Source: a virus. Taken from it: 52,044 nucleotides of DNA. Both the position numbers and the translations under genes were made by a program. Numbering within the stretch: the stretch's first letter is position 1; each line of letters begins with the position of its first letter. Below are positions 17,636 through 27,441 of this stretch, piece by piece. Where the stretch lies: positions 1 through 52,044 of IMG/VR virus record IMGVR_UViG_3300025282_000046. The stretch is one strand, 5' to 3'. The notes beneath the pieces were generated by a model. The model made no database searches. It saw only the letters and a list, made by a program, of their open reading frames with translations, and was not told the DNA's origin.

Positions 17636-18784
17636 CTAAATTTGCGAGAACCACTCAGGGCCACGCCTTTGTATATAGTTGGGGTTTCTTACTCGGGATC
17701 TATTTCCAGGAACAGTAACCGCTGATAGTCTATTTGCTGCCCATTGAGAACTAGAGTAAAGACTAGCAAGCCCCGATAAACCGTCAAGTAACGAGACGGG
17801 ATTAGTTGCTATTGCTTCTGCAAGTGAGGCTTCACCTGAAGCAATTAATTGTTCTACTTGTAAATCTCGTTGGGCATATTGTTGGTGACTCTGTTGTTCC
17901 ATCCCCGTCATAAACTTTCTGAATTCCGTTCGGGACGCACCAAGTTGGGAATCTAACTGTGCCTTCTTAGTCCAAAAATCACCTTCTGCTTGGGCTCCTT
18001 GAGCAAGTCCACTGGCTTCCATTTGTGCCATGGTTCCTTCAATTTGACCTCTTTGCATAAGACCCCCCGCTAGTGATTGATTTAACGCTATGCTTGTTTG
18101 TTGGGATTGATTCTGAAGTTCGGTTTGACGGGTAAAAAGATCCTGATCAAACTGTCTTTGATTTAAATCCCTCATTGACTGTTTTACATTCTCAGGCATA
18201 TTAGAGGAATCTAATTGCATATTCCTAGCCTGTAGTGCTGCGGCTCCACCTCTTGCTGCGGCTGAAGCCCGTTGTGTAGAGAAATCTTCAAAGTCGGCTT
18301 TTGATTGTTCCATTGCCCCAATCGCTTTATCCCCCCACTCTCCCATGGCCTGAGCACCTCGTTGGGTTACATCTTGAATCTTACTCATATAACCACCCTC
18401 ACCCATTAAACTATCGTAATAAGCATTCATGTTTTCGTCTTGACGAGTTTGGGTATCTTGTAAGGATTGCTCTGTAAGAGATTCTTTTTCTGCAATTTGA
18501 GACTGTTGCCGAGCGAAGTTTTGATCCGATCTATCTCTGTAGTCATACATACCTTGAAGGTTCTGCCGTTTTTGACTCAATGCCGCGTTATTAGCTTGTT
18601 GGGATCTCATCCAATCACTAATTACACTACGACCAAGAGCCTTATTCAAACCACCCTGTTGCGTGTAGATATTTTTTACAGTTGAACTTGGATCACTACC
18701 CATACTGGCATTGTCTAACCAATTCCAATCGTAATCTTGCCATTGGTATTTATCAGTTGTATTAGTAGGTGTTTCAAAGCCCAT
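17636..18784 (-). CDS. Gln-rich internal virion protein candidate
   Basis: The protein has 382 residues, and its ATG shares a base with the nozzle-gene stop (TAATG). It is dominated by Gln, Ala, Ser and Met in long helices (RQQSQIAEKESLTEQSLQDT, ATNPVSLLDGLSGLASLY near the end). This is the composition of gp14-like podoviral internal proteins. Position between nozzle and large core proteins supports this. No sequence signature is decisive. Confidence 0.55.
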   Translation of the reverse strand: MGFETPTNTTDKYQWQDYDWNWLDNASMGSDPSSTVKNIYTQQGGLNKALGRSVISDWMRSQQANNAALSQKRQNLQGMYDYRDRSDQNFARQQSQIAEKESLTEQSLQDTQTRQDENMNAYYDSLMGEGGYMSKIQDVTQRGAQAMGEWGDKAIGAMEQSKADFEDFSTQRASAAARGGAAALQARNMQLDSSNMPENVKQSMRDLNQRQFDQDLFTRQTELQNQSQQTSIALNQSLAGGLMQRGQIEGTMAQMEASGLAQGAQAEGDFWTKKAQLDSQLGASRTEFRKFMTGMEQQSHQQYAQRDLQVEQLIASGEASLAEAIATNPVSLLDGLSGLASLYSSSQWAANRLSAVTVPGNRSRVRNPNYIQRRGPEWFSQI

Positions 18785-21700
18785 TATGTAGGTCGCTCCG
18801 TTCTAAAGGTAGGTACAATCTTACCTTCAATAATAGCCGACAACAATCTAAAATCAAGGTCGGGACAAAAAACTTCTATTCCGGGAGATGTAGCCATTCC
18901 CCTGAACCCGTGAGTCTCAATACCCGCCCAATATGTAGACTCGCCCTCCTCGATAGATCTTATATGAGCACCACTCAAATCCACAGGTATAGCAGAAGCC
19001 GATTCCGTCTCGGAGTCCCCCTCAAACACCAACCCTCGATAGAAGCAATCCTTAGTATCTACAGAATCAGTAAATGCTGTACCACCCACCGTGCTAAAAT
19101 AAGTACCTATAGAGTCTATAGTTCTAGCAATGTGTAAACCTGTTGGAGCGGGGGATTGGGGGTCTACGGGGTCATTGTATCCTAGGAGGGAACCATTCCA
19201 TTTCATATAAACAGGAGAGATTCCAATCCTATCACCCGCGGATAAAGTAAATCCCGAAGATGCATTTATGTAAGTAATAATCGCCCCACTTATAGATTTA
19301 ATTTGTACCTTCTCTCCAATGCGAGATTCATTAGCAACATCTGCAACACCTATAATATAAACATAAGCACCCACCCAATTAGCATTCGTAGTCCGAAGCA
19401 AGGGAACAACACCTTGATGACCTGTAGTAACAGTATCAACAGTTATTGTTTTAGCACCCCCATCAAAAGCTGAAACTCTAAACCTAGTATCCGCGGCTCC
19501 GTCTAATAATGTAATTCTTTGTTGTCCATTAAAATCTGAAGACCCGGAGCTGGAAATAAGATTCTCGCGTTTGGTATCCATTACCCAAAGTTTAGGGCTA
19601 AAGTCAGAGTTGGTAGATCCAAGGGTCGGTTGATTTTGTACAAAGAAAGCCCTCTCAGTTAAATCACTATCGGCATCTGATAAATCACTTGGCCAAGGTC
19701 CAGTTACCACTTCATCAAAAGGCATATCATAAAGTTCGGAAGCAGAAGCGGTATTCATCCACATTAGAGCAGCCTCTTTCTTAGCCTTATTCATGATGAA
19801 AAGAACTGATCCTTGAGAATCATAACCCATACTAAGAGAAGCAAAATTACTTCTCCAGTCTTCAATAATACCATCAAGAGCGTGGAGACTATCTAACCTG
19901 GCTTGGGCATCAACACTCTTTACACCCTTATCATTTATATAATAAGTAAATGGTCCAACGGTTTGGATCGCTTTACGATTTACAATTCCAAATCCTTCGT
20001 GTATAGGTAAAACTTTCATATAAGAATTTACACCCGTAAACTCTCTAGAAATATGCATTATGACATTCTGTGCAAAACCCAGTACTACACCCCCACTCCT
20101 GACAAACCTTATTACTTGGTTAGCGATTTTAGAAGGTACATGATAATTCTCTGGAGGGAAAAGTTCCGCACTGGCTTCAGCCATAGACGACCATCGGAAT
20201 TCTCCTAGACCCCTATATATATCGAATGAACCTTCTTCGCCTTCTGCACCCTTAGTAGGACCACCCTCGATATCGGAAGAAAGCAAGATACCATCGAATT
20301 CTATACCCGTACCCGCATAAGGCATGTCCTCATCAAAGATTGAACGATCTATGTAAGGGTCTTGATAAATCAATGCTAAGTCTTCAAGACGGAAATAATA
20401 GATTGCTCTCTTATGATCACCCGTTAAACCTGTTTGATCTGTAGTGACATAATCAAGAAGAGTAATAATCTTATCTAACTGTACAATAGATGCCGAGTAA
20501 GAACCACCCGCACCTTCTGTTCGAACAGATCTATAAATACGTGCCCTACTAAATTTAGAACTGTCATAAATAATTTCAATTCCTACATTTCCCGGATCAA
20601 AATTACCTGCACCAGACATACCCGTTGCGACAATATCAGTATCCGTAGTAACAACAACAATATCTACATTGCCCTCAGTTGTACCCCTAGTGTGAATAAG
20701 ATCGCAAGTCGCACTAGAAGAGTTAGAAGAGGTAATATCTAAATCCTCATTCGTATTTGCCAAGTTAACCGTGGCGTGGAATAACGCAGCAATCCCCTCA
20801 GTAGTTGTTTCCCCGTCAATGTACACCGTGTAGTTTGTACTATCTACTTTTACACCCACCCCTGATGTGGTTTCATCTATAGAAAATTTAACCGCGTTCG
20901 TCCCATCACTTATAGTTACATAATCACCCGTATAATCTTCATGAGTACCATTATTAAATGTAACAGTACCCTCTGCTTTGGTTACAAGGTGCTCTGTTTT
21001 AACTTGTGCAAGTTTTGATAGACTTGTTTTCCTACCCGTATCGGGGTCTGTCAGCACATAACCAACCGCGTAGTTTCCCGCTTTTAAGTTTGCTACATCA
21101 TCCATGTCTGTTGGTGTAGAATCCCAATGAGTACCCACCGAAGATCCAGTAAACACTTGAGCGAAACCGGGTACGCCCGTAGCAGGATCACCCAGACTAC
21201 CTATTGTTGTTGAACCCACCCCATTAGGAGCAATAATTTCGCATTGTTTACCGGGTCCAGTGTCTGTTTCAAGAACAGCCTTATAAGTAAGCCCTATAAC
21301 ACCCGTACCTCCTGAGAAGTTAGATTTAGTAAATGCTACAGTTGCATCAGTTTCAGTTAGAGTTGTAATCGTGTTACCCGCAGAACCTACAATCGCTTGA
21401 GTAATTGTAGTTTTATGTGCATTCGGGCCCGTCCCGACTGCTGCTATAAGAAAACTAGATGCGTCTACACAAGTAGCAAAGTTAGACGCTGTTGTATCAT
21501 TATTTGTTTCGACTTTAAAGGTTCCAAAATTACCTGCGGGTGTAAAGTTTACCCCTGTACCACCAAACGCATATGCGGTATATGTAAGACCCGCAGTTGA
21601 GATCATTTTAAATTTATCACCCGTTACTCCCGATGCTAATGCCGTAACGGTCATACCTATATTACTATCATTATCCGTATAAACAGGAGTAACATTTCCA

Positions 21701-22551
21701 TCTGCACCGGGAACATCTTGTGTAATACTAACGTTTGCGGTTGAGGATGTAGATGTTAATTCCGGGTGTGAGTCTAACAAAGTAGCCAAGTTAGTAGCCG
21801 TGTTATCATTAGAACCTGTATCTACAGCAAAGGTTCCCACATTTGAAGACGCTAAACTTGAGGTGGTAGAAGCATGAGCAGTACAAAAAATCGTTGTGCC
21901 CTGAGTAGTTACGATACTAACTGTATCCGGAGTGACCAATAAAAGATTAGTCCCGTTAGTAATAGTTACAGCACTTGAGTGGGTGGCCTGAACCCCCACT
22001 GTCGAATTAGAATAATCACTAACGGTAAATTGGCAAGTGGCAGCCGCTGTTGCCGAGTAATTTACATAGAACAAGATGGGTTGTTCACCTTTTACAAAAA
22101 TATAAATATACCTGCCGAATACGGTTACATCCATAGGCTTGGATGCAGTCCCCGTTGTCGCATTCCATATGTTGTATCCATATGTCCAACCCTCCCCCTC
22201 GATATAATAATCTAAGAAGATGTCCCCTTTAGTGGTATCCCCCCCAGCACCTGAATCTTGTTTGGCTCTATAAACGAACCCATACCCATAAAATTCAGTC
22301 CCAATCCTGAAAGAAACAGGAAACACGTCTATAACCTCAGAAGCATCCCCATGATCAGTTTCACTGGAAAGGGTCGCAAAAGTATGCACATTAGTAAATC
22401 CCGGAAAGGGTCTCAATCCACCCTTCACAGAGAAGTCAACCCCCACTGTTTCAAAGGAGAACTCTTTAGGGGTAAATGTCTTCTTACCCTGCTTGTTCTC
22501 GGAGGTAGAGAGGAGAGGGTAGTTCCAGACCATATTTCGTTCGTTTGCCAT
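18784..22551 (-). CDS. Nozzle-like tail protein with inserted beta-repeat domains
   Basis: The protein has 1255 residues, with TAGGATACAATTAA before the ATG. The N-terminus (MVWNYPLLSTSENK, GLRPFPGFTNV) and the later part (GVVLGFAQNVIMHISREFTG, GPFTYYINDKGVKSVDAQ, DSLHALDGIIEDW) have the look of podoviral nozzle proteins (T7 gp12 / P22 gp10 role) with repeated beta blades. Two adjacent units of about 108 residues at 200-308 and 309-417 (TFAVDTGSNDNTATNLATLL…ITQ…GN versus TFKVETNNDTTASNFATCVD…ITQ…GN), plus a divergent third at about 525-650, are inserted into the scaffold. These extra beta domains are probably surface-exposed and may bind host polysaccharide. Nozzle role is inferred. Confidence 0.6.
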   Translation of the reverse strand: MANERNMVWNYPLLSTSENKQGKKTFTPKEFSFETVGVDFSVKGGLRPFPGFTNVHTFATLSSETDHGDASEVIDVFPVSFRIGTEFYGYGFVYRAKQDSGAGGDTTKGDIFLDYYIEGEGWTYGYNIWNATTGTASKPMDVTVFGRYIYIFVKGEQPILFYVNYSATAAATCQFTVSDYSNSTVGVQATHSSAVTITNGTNLLLVTPDTVSIVTTQGTTIFCTAHASTTSSLASSNVGTFAVDTGSNDNTATNLATLLDSHPELTSTSSTANVSITQDVPGADGNVTPVYTDNDSNIGMTVTALASGVTGDKFKMISTAGLTYTAYAFGGTGVNFTPAGNFGTFKVETNNDTTASNFATCVDASSFLIAAVGTGPNAHKTTITQAIVGSAGNTITTLTETDATVAFTKSNFSGGTGVIGLTYKAVLETDTGPGKQCEIIAPNGVGSTTIGSLGDPATGVPGFAQVFTGSSVGTHWDSTPTDMDDVANLKAGNYAVGYVLTDPDTGRKTSLSKLAQVKTEHLVTKAEGTVTFNNGTHEDYTGDYVTISDGTNAVKFSIDETTSGVGVKVDSTNYTVYIDGETTTEGIAALFHATVNLANTNEDLDITSSNSSSATCDLIHTRGTTEGNVDIVVVTTDTDIVATGMSGAGNFDPGNVGIEIIYDSSKFSRARIYRSVRTEGAGGSYSASIVQLDKIITLLDYVTTDQTGLTGDHKRAIYYFRLEDLALIYQDPYIDRSIFDEDMPYAGTGIEFDGILLSSDIEGGPTKGAEGEEGSFDIYRGLGEFRWSSMAEASAELFPPENYHVPSKIANQVIRFVRSGGVVLGFAQNVIMHISREFTGVNSYMKVLPIHEGFGIVNRKAIQTVGPFTYYINDKGVKSVDAQARLDSLHALDGIIEDWRSNFASLSMGYDSQGSVLFIMNKAKKEAALMWMNTASASELYDMPFDEVVTGPWPSDLSDADSDLTERAFFVQNQPTLGSTNSDFSPKLWVMDTKRENLISSSGSSDFNGQQRITLLDGAADTRFRVSAFDGGAKTITVDTVTTGHQGVVPLLRTTNANWVGAYVYIIGVADVANESRIGEKVQIKSISGAIITYINASSGFTLSAGDRIGISPVYMKWNGSLLGYNDPVDPQSPAPTGLHIARTIDSIGTYFSTVGGTAFTDSVDTKDCFYRGLVFEGDSETESASAIPVDLSGAHIRSIEEGESTYWAGIETHGFRGMATSPGIEVFCPDLDFRLLSAIIEGKIVPTFRTERPT

Positions 22552-22568
22552 TTAATTGTATCCTAACT

Positions 22569-23342
22569 TCAAATTATACACTTAGAAACCATTACTTCCA
22601 ATCCTCTACGGATAGGTTCTACATTAATATAAGGGGCATTATCAAGCATGAAATCTTTAATGTTGGATATATCCTCTTTTAAATTGTTAGATAAACCGTA
22701 ATCTTGTAGTATCCCTTCAATCTTATGACTATTAGACTTCAAAGCCACAAATGGTTTTTTGAGCATCATAGAGAATACCACCCCATGATATCTACCCGTA
22801 ACCACAAAAGAAGCCCGTGAGAAAATATCAAATATTTCTCTCGAATGGTAATCTGTCAATTTGATATACTTCTTGGGGCCGTTATAAGAATTGTAGGATT
22901 CTATTACCTGTTTATCTTTATTCCTCATAACACTATCTACAAACAACACATATTCACTTATAGGGGCAGATCGAACATCCACATAAAAGCAAGGATCATG
23001 TACAAAAGGATACTTCCCGCCCCCACTCATACTCTCTCTACTAGAAATATAGTCAAATACAGAGAGGTCAAAAGAAACACTATCAATAACTGAGTTTATT
23101 AAACAGACCCTTTTACCTGCCCGTTTAGATTTTAAGGCGGTTTCATATAATGCCTTACTGGCTTTAGTATCGTGGTGGAATGTACCCTCTCCATTTATAA
23201 CTATCAAGTCATGTTTCTCGGGATTTCCATATCTAGAAGTCCACACCTTCCCGTGCCTAGAGAATAATTTCTTCAAAACTTGAGTGGTTAATCTACTTCC
23301 TATATGGTAACTAGAGCAATCATTTGAAATTAAAATACTCAT
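22569..23342 (-). CDS. Polysaccharide pyruvyl transferase-like protein
   Basis: The protein has 257 residues, and the ATG overlaps the upstream stop as ATGA. Residues near the start (GSRLTTQVLKKLF, LIVINGEGTFHHD) and the C-terminal segment FVVTGRYHGVVFSMMLKKPF, followed by SNSHKIEGIL, match the polysaccharide pyruvyl transferase family (PF04230), which adds ketal pyruvate to sugars using phosphoenolpyruvate. It is shorter than usual (about 300-380). It sits with a DUF115-like protein between fibre and nozzle genes, suggesting modification of cell-surface or virion glycans. No virion signal is seen. Confidence 0.75.
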   Translation of the reverse strand: MSILISNDCSSYHIGSRLTTQVLKKLFSRHGKVWTSRYGNPEKHDLIVINGEGTFHHDTKASKALYETALKSKRAGKRVCLINSVIDSVSFDLSVFDYISSRESMSGGGKYPFVHDPCFYVDVRSAPISEYVLFVDSVMRNKDKQVIESYNSYNGPKKYIKLTDYHSREIFDIFSRASFVVTGRYHGVVFSMMLKKPFVALKSNSHKIEGILQDYGLSNNLKEDISNIKDFMLDNAPYINVEPIRRGLEVMVSKCII

Positions 23343-24394
23343 TTTTTTTCTTTAGGATAATTCGAAGAATTAGATTCGTACCAACCCCTAGTATTTTCTA
23401 CCTCGGGAATAGTGCTTCTCCGTACAGCCTGTTCGTAGGACATATAAGGATACAATTCTAGTTTAGAGTGGGGGTTGCAATTGTAAATCTTGAATCCCGC
23501 TTTATCGAAACCGGGTTGTAATTGTTTTAAAGCCGAGGTCATCCACCCGTACATTTTATTGTTCATTTCTCTATATTTCAGAGAACGGTTTTCTTCCCAC
23601 GCATATGCCTCTTCTTCCATAGGCATCTCCCAATCACACCCTAAGAGATAGACCTCTTGGAACCCCAAATAATACAGGAGTCGTAAAGCCCCAAACATGG
23701 TAACCTTATAACCCTTTTCGGTTTCCCCTTCTATCTTGCCACCCCAATTCACAGAGTTTTCGGTGAACCACGTTTCAGGGTCAAATTTTGTATTGTTAGA
23801 GACATACCAACAGTTAGGGGCCTCTGTCGTATTAAACCTTAAGTCTTTAATCTCATCCCCCACTCTATGATTTAGATTCTGGTCTTTGTTTTGCCACGGT
23901 ACAAATTTGATGATTGAAGGATCCATCCACCCGTAGTTATAGAACCTTCCGGGGGAATCAAACCCCACCCAAAAATCAGGCTTGACTAATCCCCACGAAT
24001 TATTAATACACATGCTCATGACACCCCTGTTATCCATGAGCGATAGATTAGCGTCTTTGAGCGATAGACCGCCACACACAAGAAAAATCCTAGCACCCTT
24101 ATACCTATTTTCCCACGAAAAACCTTTCTCGTTTACATCCCACATGAGCATCTCAGACTTGTCGGGATTCCAACTAGAAGAAACAATACTTGGAGTGGGG
24201 GTCGATAGACTCTCGATGTGTGTTGCAAGAGCCAAAAGAGTACCATTAATTTCTCTCATGCCCTCTTCGAATTTTAATTCTAAATCTATGACCCTTTGAA
24301 TCGCTGCGGTTTCATATGGATTCTGTGGGGGGGGTGGAAGAGAAGGGTCTCTTTTTACAGGGAATTCGTTCTTCTGTGCTTGATGTATCGGCAT
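23339..24394 (-). CDS. DUF115 / MptE-like putative glycan enzyme
   Basis: The protein has 351 residues, with AAGGA before the ATG. After an N-terminal 90-residue helical region, IFLVCGGLSLKDANLSLMDN (about 104-123), then MCINNSWGLVKPDFWVGFD and GALRLLYYLGFQEVYLLGCD, follow the pattern of DUF115 (6-hydroxymethylpterin diphosphokinase MptE-like) and related sugar-transfer proteins such as motility accessory factors. Overlap with the pyruvyl transferase gene (ATGA) implies they act together, probably on polysaccharide or glycoprotein. Substrate unknown. Confidence 0.6.
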   Translation of the reverse strand: MPIHQAQKNEFPVKRDPSLPPPPQNPYETAAIQRVIDLELKFEEGMREINGTLLALATHIESLSTPTPSIVSSSWNPDKSEMLMWDVNEKGFSWENRYKGARIFLVCGGLSLKDANLSLMDNRGVMSMCINNSWGLVKPDFWVGFDSPGRFYNYGWMDPSIIKFVPWQNKDQNLNHRVGDEIKDLRFNTTEAPNCWYVSNNTKFDPETWFTENSVNWGGKIEGETEKGYKVTMFGALRLLYYLGFQEVYLLGCDWEMPMEEEAYAWEENRSLKYREMNNKMYGWMTSALKQLQPGFDKAGFKIYNCNPHSKLELYPYMSYEQAVRRSTIPEVENTRGWYESNSSNYPKEKK

Positions 24395-24403
24395 ACTTTT
24401 TCC

Positions 24404-26830
24404 TTATTCTATGCAACATGAATCTATAGTGTAGTCTGTAACAGTAACATATTGATGGCTTGAACTTACGTTTGAATCAAAATCCCAAACTTGGGAGGCA
24501 TCATTTGGCCCTTTATACCCCTCGAAATAATTTTCAAATACATCTTCCATACGAGAGGAACAAAATATACCCGGTACGTTTGTTCCGTCATCTGTAGCAC
24601 CATAACAATTCCACGGAACCCAATCTCCTGTACCAACAGGAGATGTCGAGTTTGTTCCGTCTAACCAATGATAAAGATTAAATATTTCGGTTTCACCTAC
24701 GCCTTGATCACCACCTGCAGTAGCATTCCAAGGTGCAGAGTTATAACCCGCATCATCCTCCGACATGTCTACTTTCATTTGTAATTGAGTATTAACATGT
24801 TCTTGTCTGGTATGCCATGCTGCATCATTTCCCCCATTAACACCTAATCCCTCAGTTTCCCAACCATCGGGTACTTCCCACCAACCTCCCTCGCTAATAG
24901 GTTTAATAACATTCCACATATTTAATATCATCACCTTAATTTCTGTATCTATTGGGGGAGTAATTCCTAACACGGCCAATTCGTCTTTTGCGGCTTTACA
25001 AATTTTATTGCCGTTCATAACCAGATGAGGAAAGGGTTTACTGCTTGTTCCTGCAACAGCATCTCGTGATGTGTTTGGACATCCTGCACCTCCCCATTGT
25101 AATTCTGGAGCAACATATACCTCCCCCACTCCATAATCCTCTGATGTGTATTCCCCTGATGTTAGCACACCTAATATGTCATAGTCAGTTCTTTTCAACC
25201 AACCAACACCAACAGGAAGTACAATTGATGGATCGAAAAACTCTTGGTCTAAAACGTCCATATATCTATAGTTTAGGGATTCCCAATACCCTTCATTCTT
25301 AGCATCCGATCTACGCTTCCCCTCGCTGTAACACCAAGAGGCATCACAACCACAAAAAGAACTATTTGGTCTTACCATTACCGTACCGTCTTTTTCTAGA
25401 CCAGCACCACCACGCATCAATATGGGCCATACGTGATTCCCGAGTTCGTCATCACAACAACCACCATAACAACTGGGACAATCAAAGTTTGACGAGTCTA
25501 TATTGTCAAATTGAGAATCACAGTTCCAATTGGAACAATTAAGATTAGGAAATCTAGTTTCTCCTTCATATGGAACGGATACCGTTCCGTCGTGACAAGT
25601 TCCGTCACCTAATAAAGAGATCATTAAATCTTCCGGCATGCAATTGCAATCGCAATCTCTTTCCATATTATTTCCAAATTCATCATTACCACACGTTGCT
25701 TGACCGGGACAATCATGGGTACAACCATAATCATTACATTCATCGCAACTGCAATAGTTAGTGTATCCGTCTGCGTCCCATCCCGCCCAACCTCTTGATT
25801 CCCCAACTATAAATATACCCTGAGAATTTACTTTCTTAAGAGTTGCTTGATGAGCTTGTGGGTGATCTGTAACATTTAAAAGTGCATGTGCTGCTATCCT
25901 ATTATTATCACATGCGGTGCAACCACAAATCCCATTCCCATCTAATCGATTTGTAGTGAGACCCCAATTACCGATTCCCTTTTTGTAAGCACCCATTGAC
26001 TCACACTCTGCCACAGTAAAATCTGTTGCTACATTACTTGCTAACATACCACCACCACTTCCACTATCAGGAATATAACCACCGTCTAGATAATAATTTT
26101 TTCCGTCCGTGTGTGTGTAATAAATCATGTAACCCCAACTTTTACCTGATACATGAAATCCGGTTGCTGTTGGATATGTAGGGTCTGGGAAAGAAATCCA
26201 CGCATCCGATCCGGGTGTAGCACTGGCCTCTATACAACAATTACATGGGCCCATACCCGAACCCGAGGGTCCCGTATCTCCAATTGGTCCAGTTTCGGTA
26301 CCTGTATCACCCCGCTCACCTTGTGGACCCTGAGGTCCAGTTTTGGTACCTGTATCCCCCACAGTACCCTTTGGACCAGTACAACCTATTTTGTCACAAT
26401 CTTCACCTGTTAAACCATCTATACCTTTTGGTCCCGGGGGTCCTATTACTAAAGAAGTGGGTCCGGTATCACCTTGCTCACCTTTCGGTCCCTGGGGTCC
26501 AGTAAATCCCGGACCCGAACTAAGACCTGTATCACCCTGTGGTCCTATTTCTCCCAAGGGTCCCGTTACACCTTGGGGTCCCGTAATGGCTTCTTCATCT
26601 GGTATACCAATGACTTCAACCGTATCTTCTCCTATAGTATGTTCTATTACAGTATTAGCAAAAGTAACGGCTTGAGGGGGCAATTGTTGGTACCTTTGAA
26701 AAGGTAAACCATACCAACCTCTCAAAGGAGATTCTTCTAACCTACGAATAGCAAATCCGTGTTGTAATTCTTGGAGCGGATTACTCGACCAACTATGGTC
26801 AATCATCAATCGTTCAAGAAAATTACTCAT
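24404..26830 (-). CDS. Collagen-like tail fibre with Cys-rich C-terminal region
   Basis: The protein has 808 residues from the ATG in the ATGA overlap with the preceding gene. Residues 1-75 form a probable attachment domain, then interrupted Gly-X-Y repeats ([42 protein letters not shown]) run to about residue 195. The rest is globular, with about 35 Cys in Cys-x-Cys and Cys-x-x-Cys clusters ([21 protein letters not shown]), which is unusual for a phage fibre and suggests metal sites or disulfides. Collagen-like triple helices are common shafts of phage fibres. The role as receptor-binding fibre is inferred. Confidence 0.7.
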   Translation of the reverse strand: MSNFLERLMIDHSWSSNPLQELQHGFAIRRLEESPLRGWYGLPFQRYQQLPPQAVTFANTVIEHTIGEDTVEVIGIPDEEAITGPQGVTGPLGEIGPQGDTGLSSGPGFTGPQGPKGEQGDTGPTSLVIGPPGPKGIDGLTGEDCDKIGCTGPKGTVGDTGTKTGPQGPQGERGDTGTETGPIGDTGPSGSGMGPCNCCIEASATPGSDAWISFPDPTYPTATGFHVSGKSWGYMIYYTHTDGKNYYLDGGYIPDSGSGGGMLASNVATDFTVAECESMGAYKKGIGNWGLTTNRLDGNGICGCTACDNNRIAAHALLNVTDHPQAHQATLKKVNSQGIFIVGESRGWAGWDADGYTNYCSCDECNDYGCTHDCPGQATCGNDEFGNNMERDCDCNCMPEDLMISLLGDGTCHDGTVSVPYEGETRFPNLNCSNWNCDSQFDNIDSSNFDCPSCYGGCCDDELGNHVWPILMRGGAGLEKDGTVMVRPNSSFCGCDASWCYSEGKRRSDAKNEGYWESLNYRYMDVLDQEFFDPSIVLPVGVGWLKRTDYDILGVLTSGEYTSEDYGVGEVYVAPELQWGGAGCPNTSRDAVAGTSSKPFPHLVMNGNKICKAAKDELAVLGITPPIDTEIKVMILNMWNVIKPISEGGWWEVPDGWETEGLGVNGGNDAAWHTRQEHVNTQLQMKVDMSEDDAGYNSAPWNATAGGDQGVGETEIFNLYHWLDGTNSTSPVGTGDWVPWNCYGATDDGTNVPGIFCSSRMEDVFENYFEGYKGPNDASQVWDFDSNVSSSHQYVTVTDYTIDSCCIE

Positions 26831-27441
26831 GAAATTATACCCGTGCAATATGGAATAACTCCCCCTACTGGTCCTACAGGTCCTTCAGGTCCCTTGGGTC
26901 CCGGAGGTCCTAGATCACCTTGGTCCCCTTTCTCGCCTTCCGGTCCCGGAGGTCCATCATTCCCTTGGGGACCCTGGTCTCCTTGTGCACCCTGGTCTCC
27001 TTGATTACCTTGATCACCTGGGGGTCCCATAGGACCATCATCACCAACAGGTCCTATAGGACCCTGTTCACCTTGATCACCCTCGGGCCCAACTGTTCCT
27101 ATGTCCCCGTCTATTCCCGTTAAACCTATCGGGCCCGAAGGACCAATAGCACCGGGGAGTCCGGGAGCATTAGGTAAATAAGTTTCCGAAGTGAATGAGC
27201 CCATGGTGTGCATAGTTACAGGAGTCATCAGCACCGTTCGGTTTGTAGCGGGGGAAGGAAATTGTAACCCCTCCGCTATACCCTCATTAACTAGAGGGAA
27301 GCCCCCCCACTCATTAGTGGTGGCGAATCCTTTATTAAGTCTCTTTAATTCTTCGTCGGTCCAAACGGGATTGATACCTAAATCACTAATGAATTTGGCT
27401 AATTGTTGTCCTGCGGACGGACTAGGACTACCTAATGCCAT
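26827..27441 (-). CDS. Short collagen-like fibre or adaptor
   Basis: The protein has 204 residues from the ATG at 27441 (a GTG nine bases earlier is possible). It has an N-terminal domain of about 95 residues, then roughly 33 uninterrupted Gly-X-Y triplets (for example [19 protein letters not shown]), ending in a short CTGIIS tail. The N-terminal domain shares a spaced pattern (…L..GFA…G..PF…LQ.P…) with the first 75 residues of the next gene, so the two look like paralogues attaching to the same site. Starts inside the adaptor gene's end. Confidence 0.7.
   Translation of the reverse strand: MALGSPSPSAGQQLAKFISDLGINPVWTDEELKRLNKGFATTNEWGGFPLVNEGIAEGLQFPSPATNRTVLMTPVTMHTMGSFTSETYLPNAPGLPGAIGPSGPIGLTGIDGDIGTVGPEGDQGEQGPIGPVGDDGPMGPPGDQGNQGDQGAQGDQGPQGNDGPPGPEGEKGDQGDLGPPGPKGPEGPVGPVGGVIPYCTGIIS

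Noticed and set aside
26153-27123. Long plus-strand open frames rich in Pro, Ser and Trp opposite the collagen-like genes
   Set aside because: They are antisense images of Gly-X-Y repeats, whose GG- and CC-rich codons rarely make stops on the other strand. No ribosome sites or domains.
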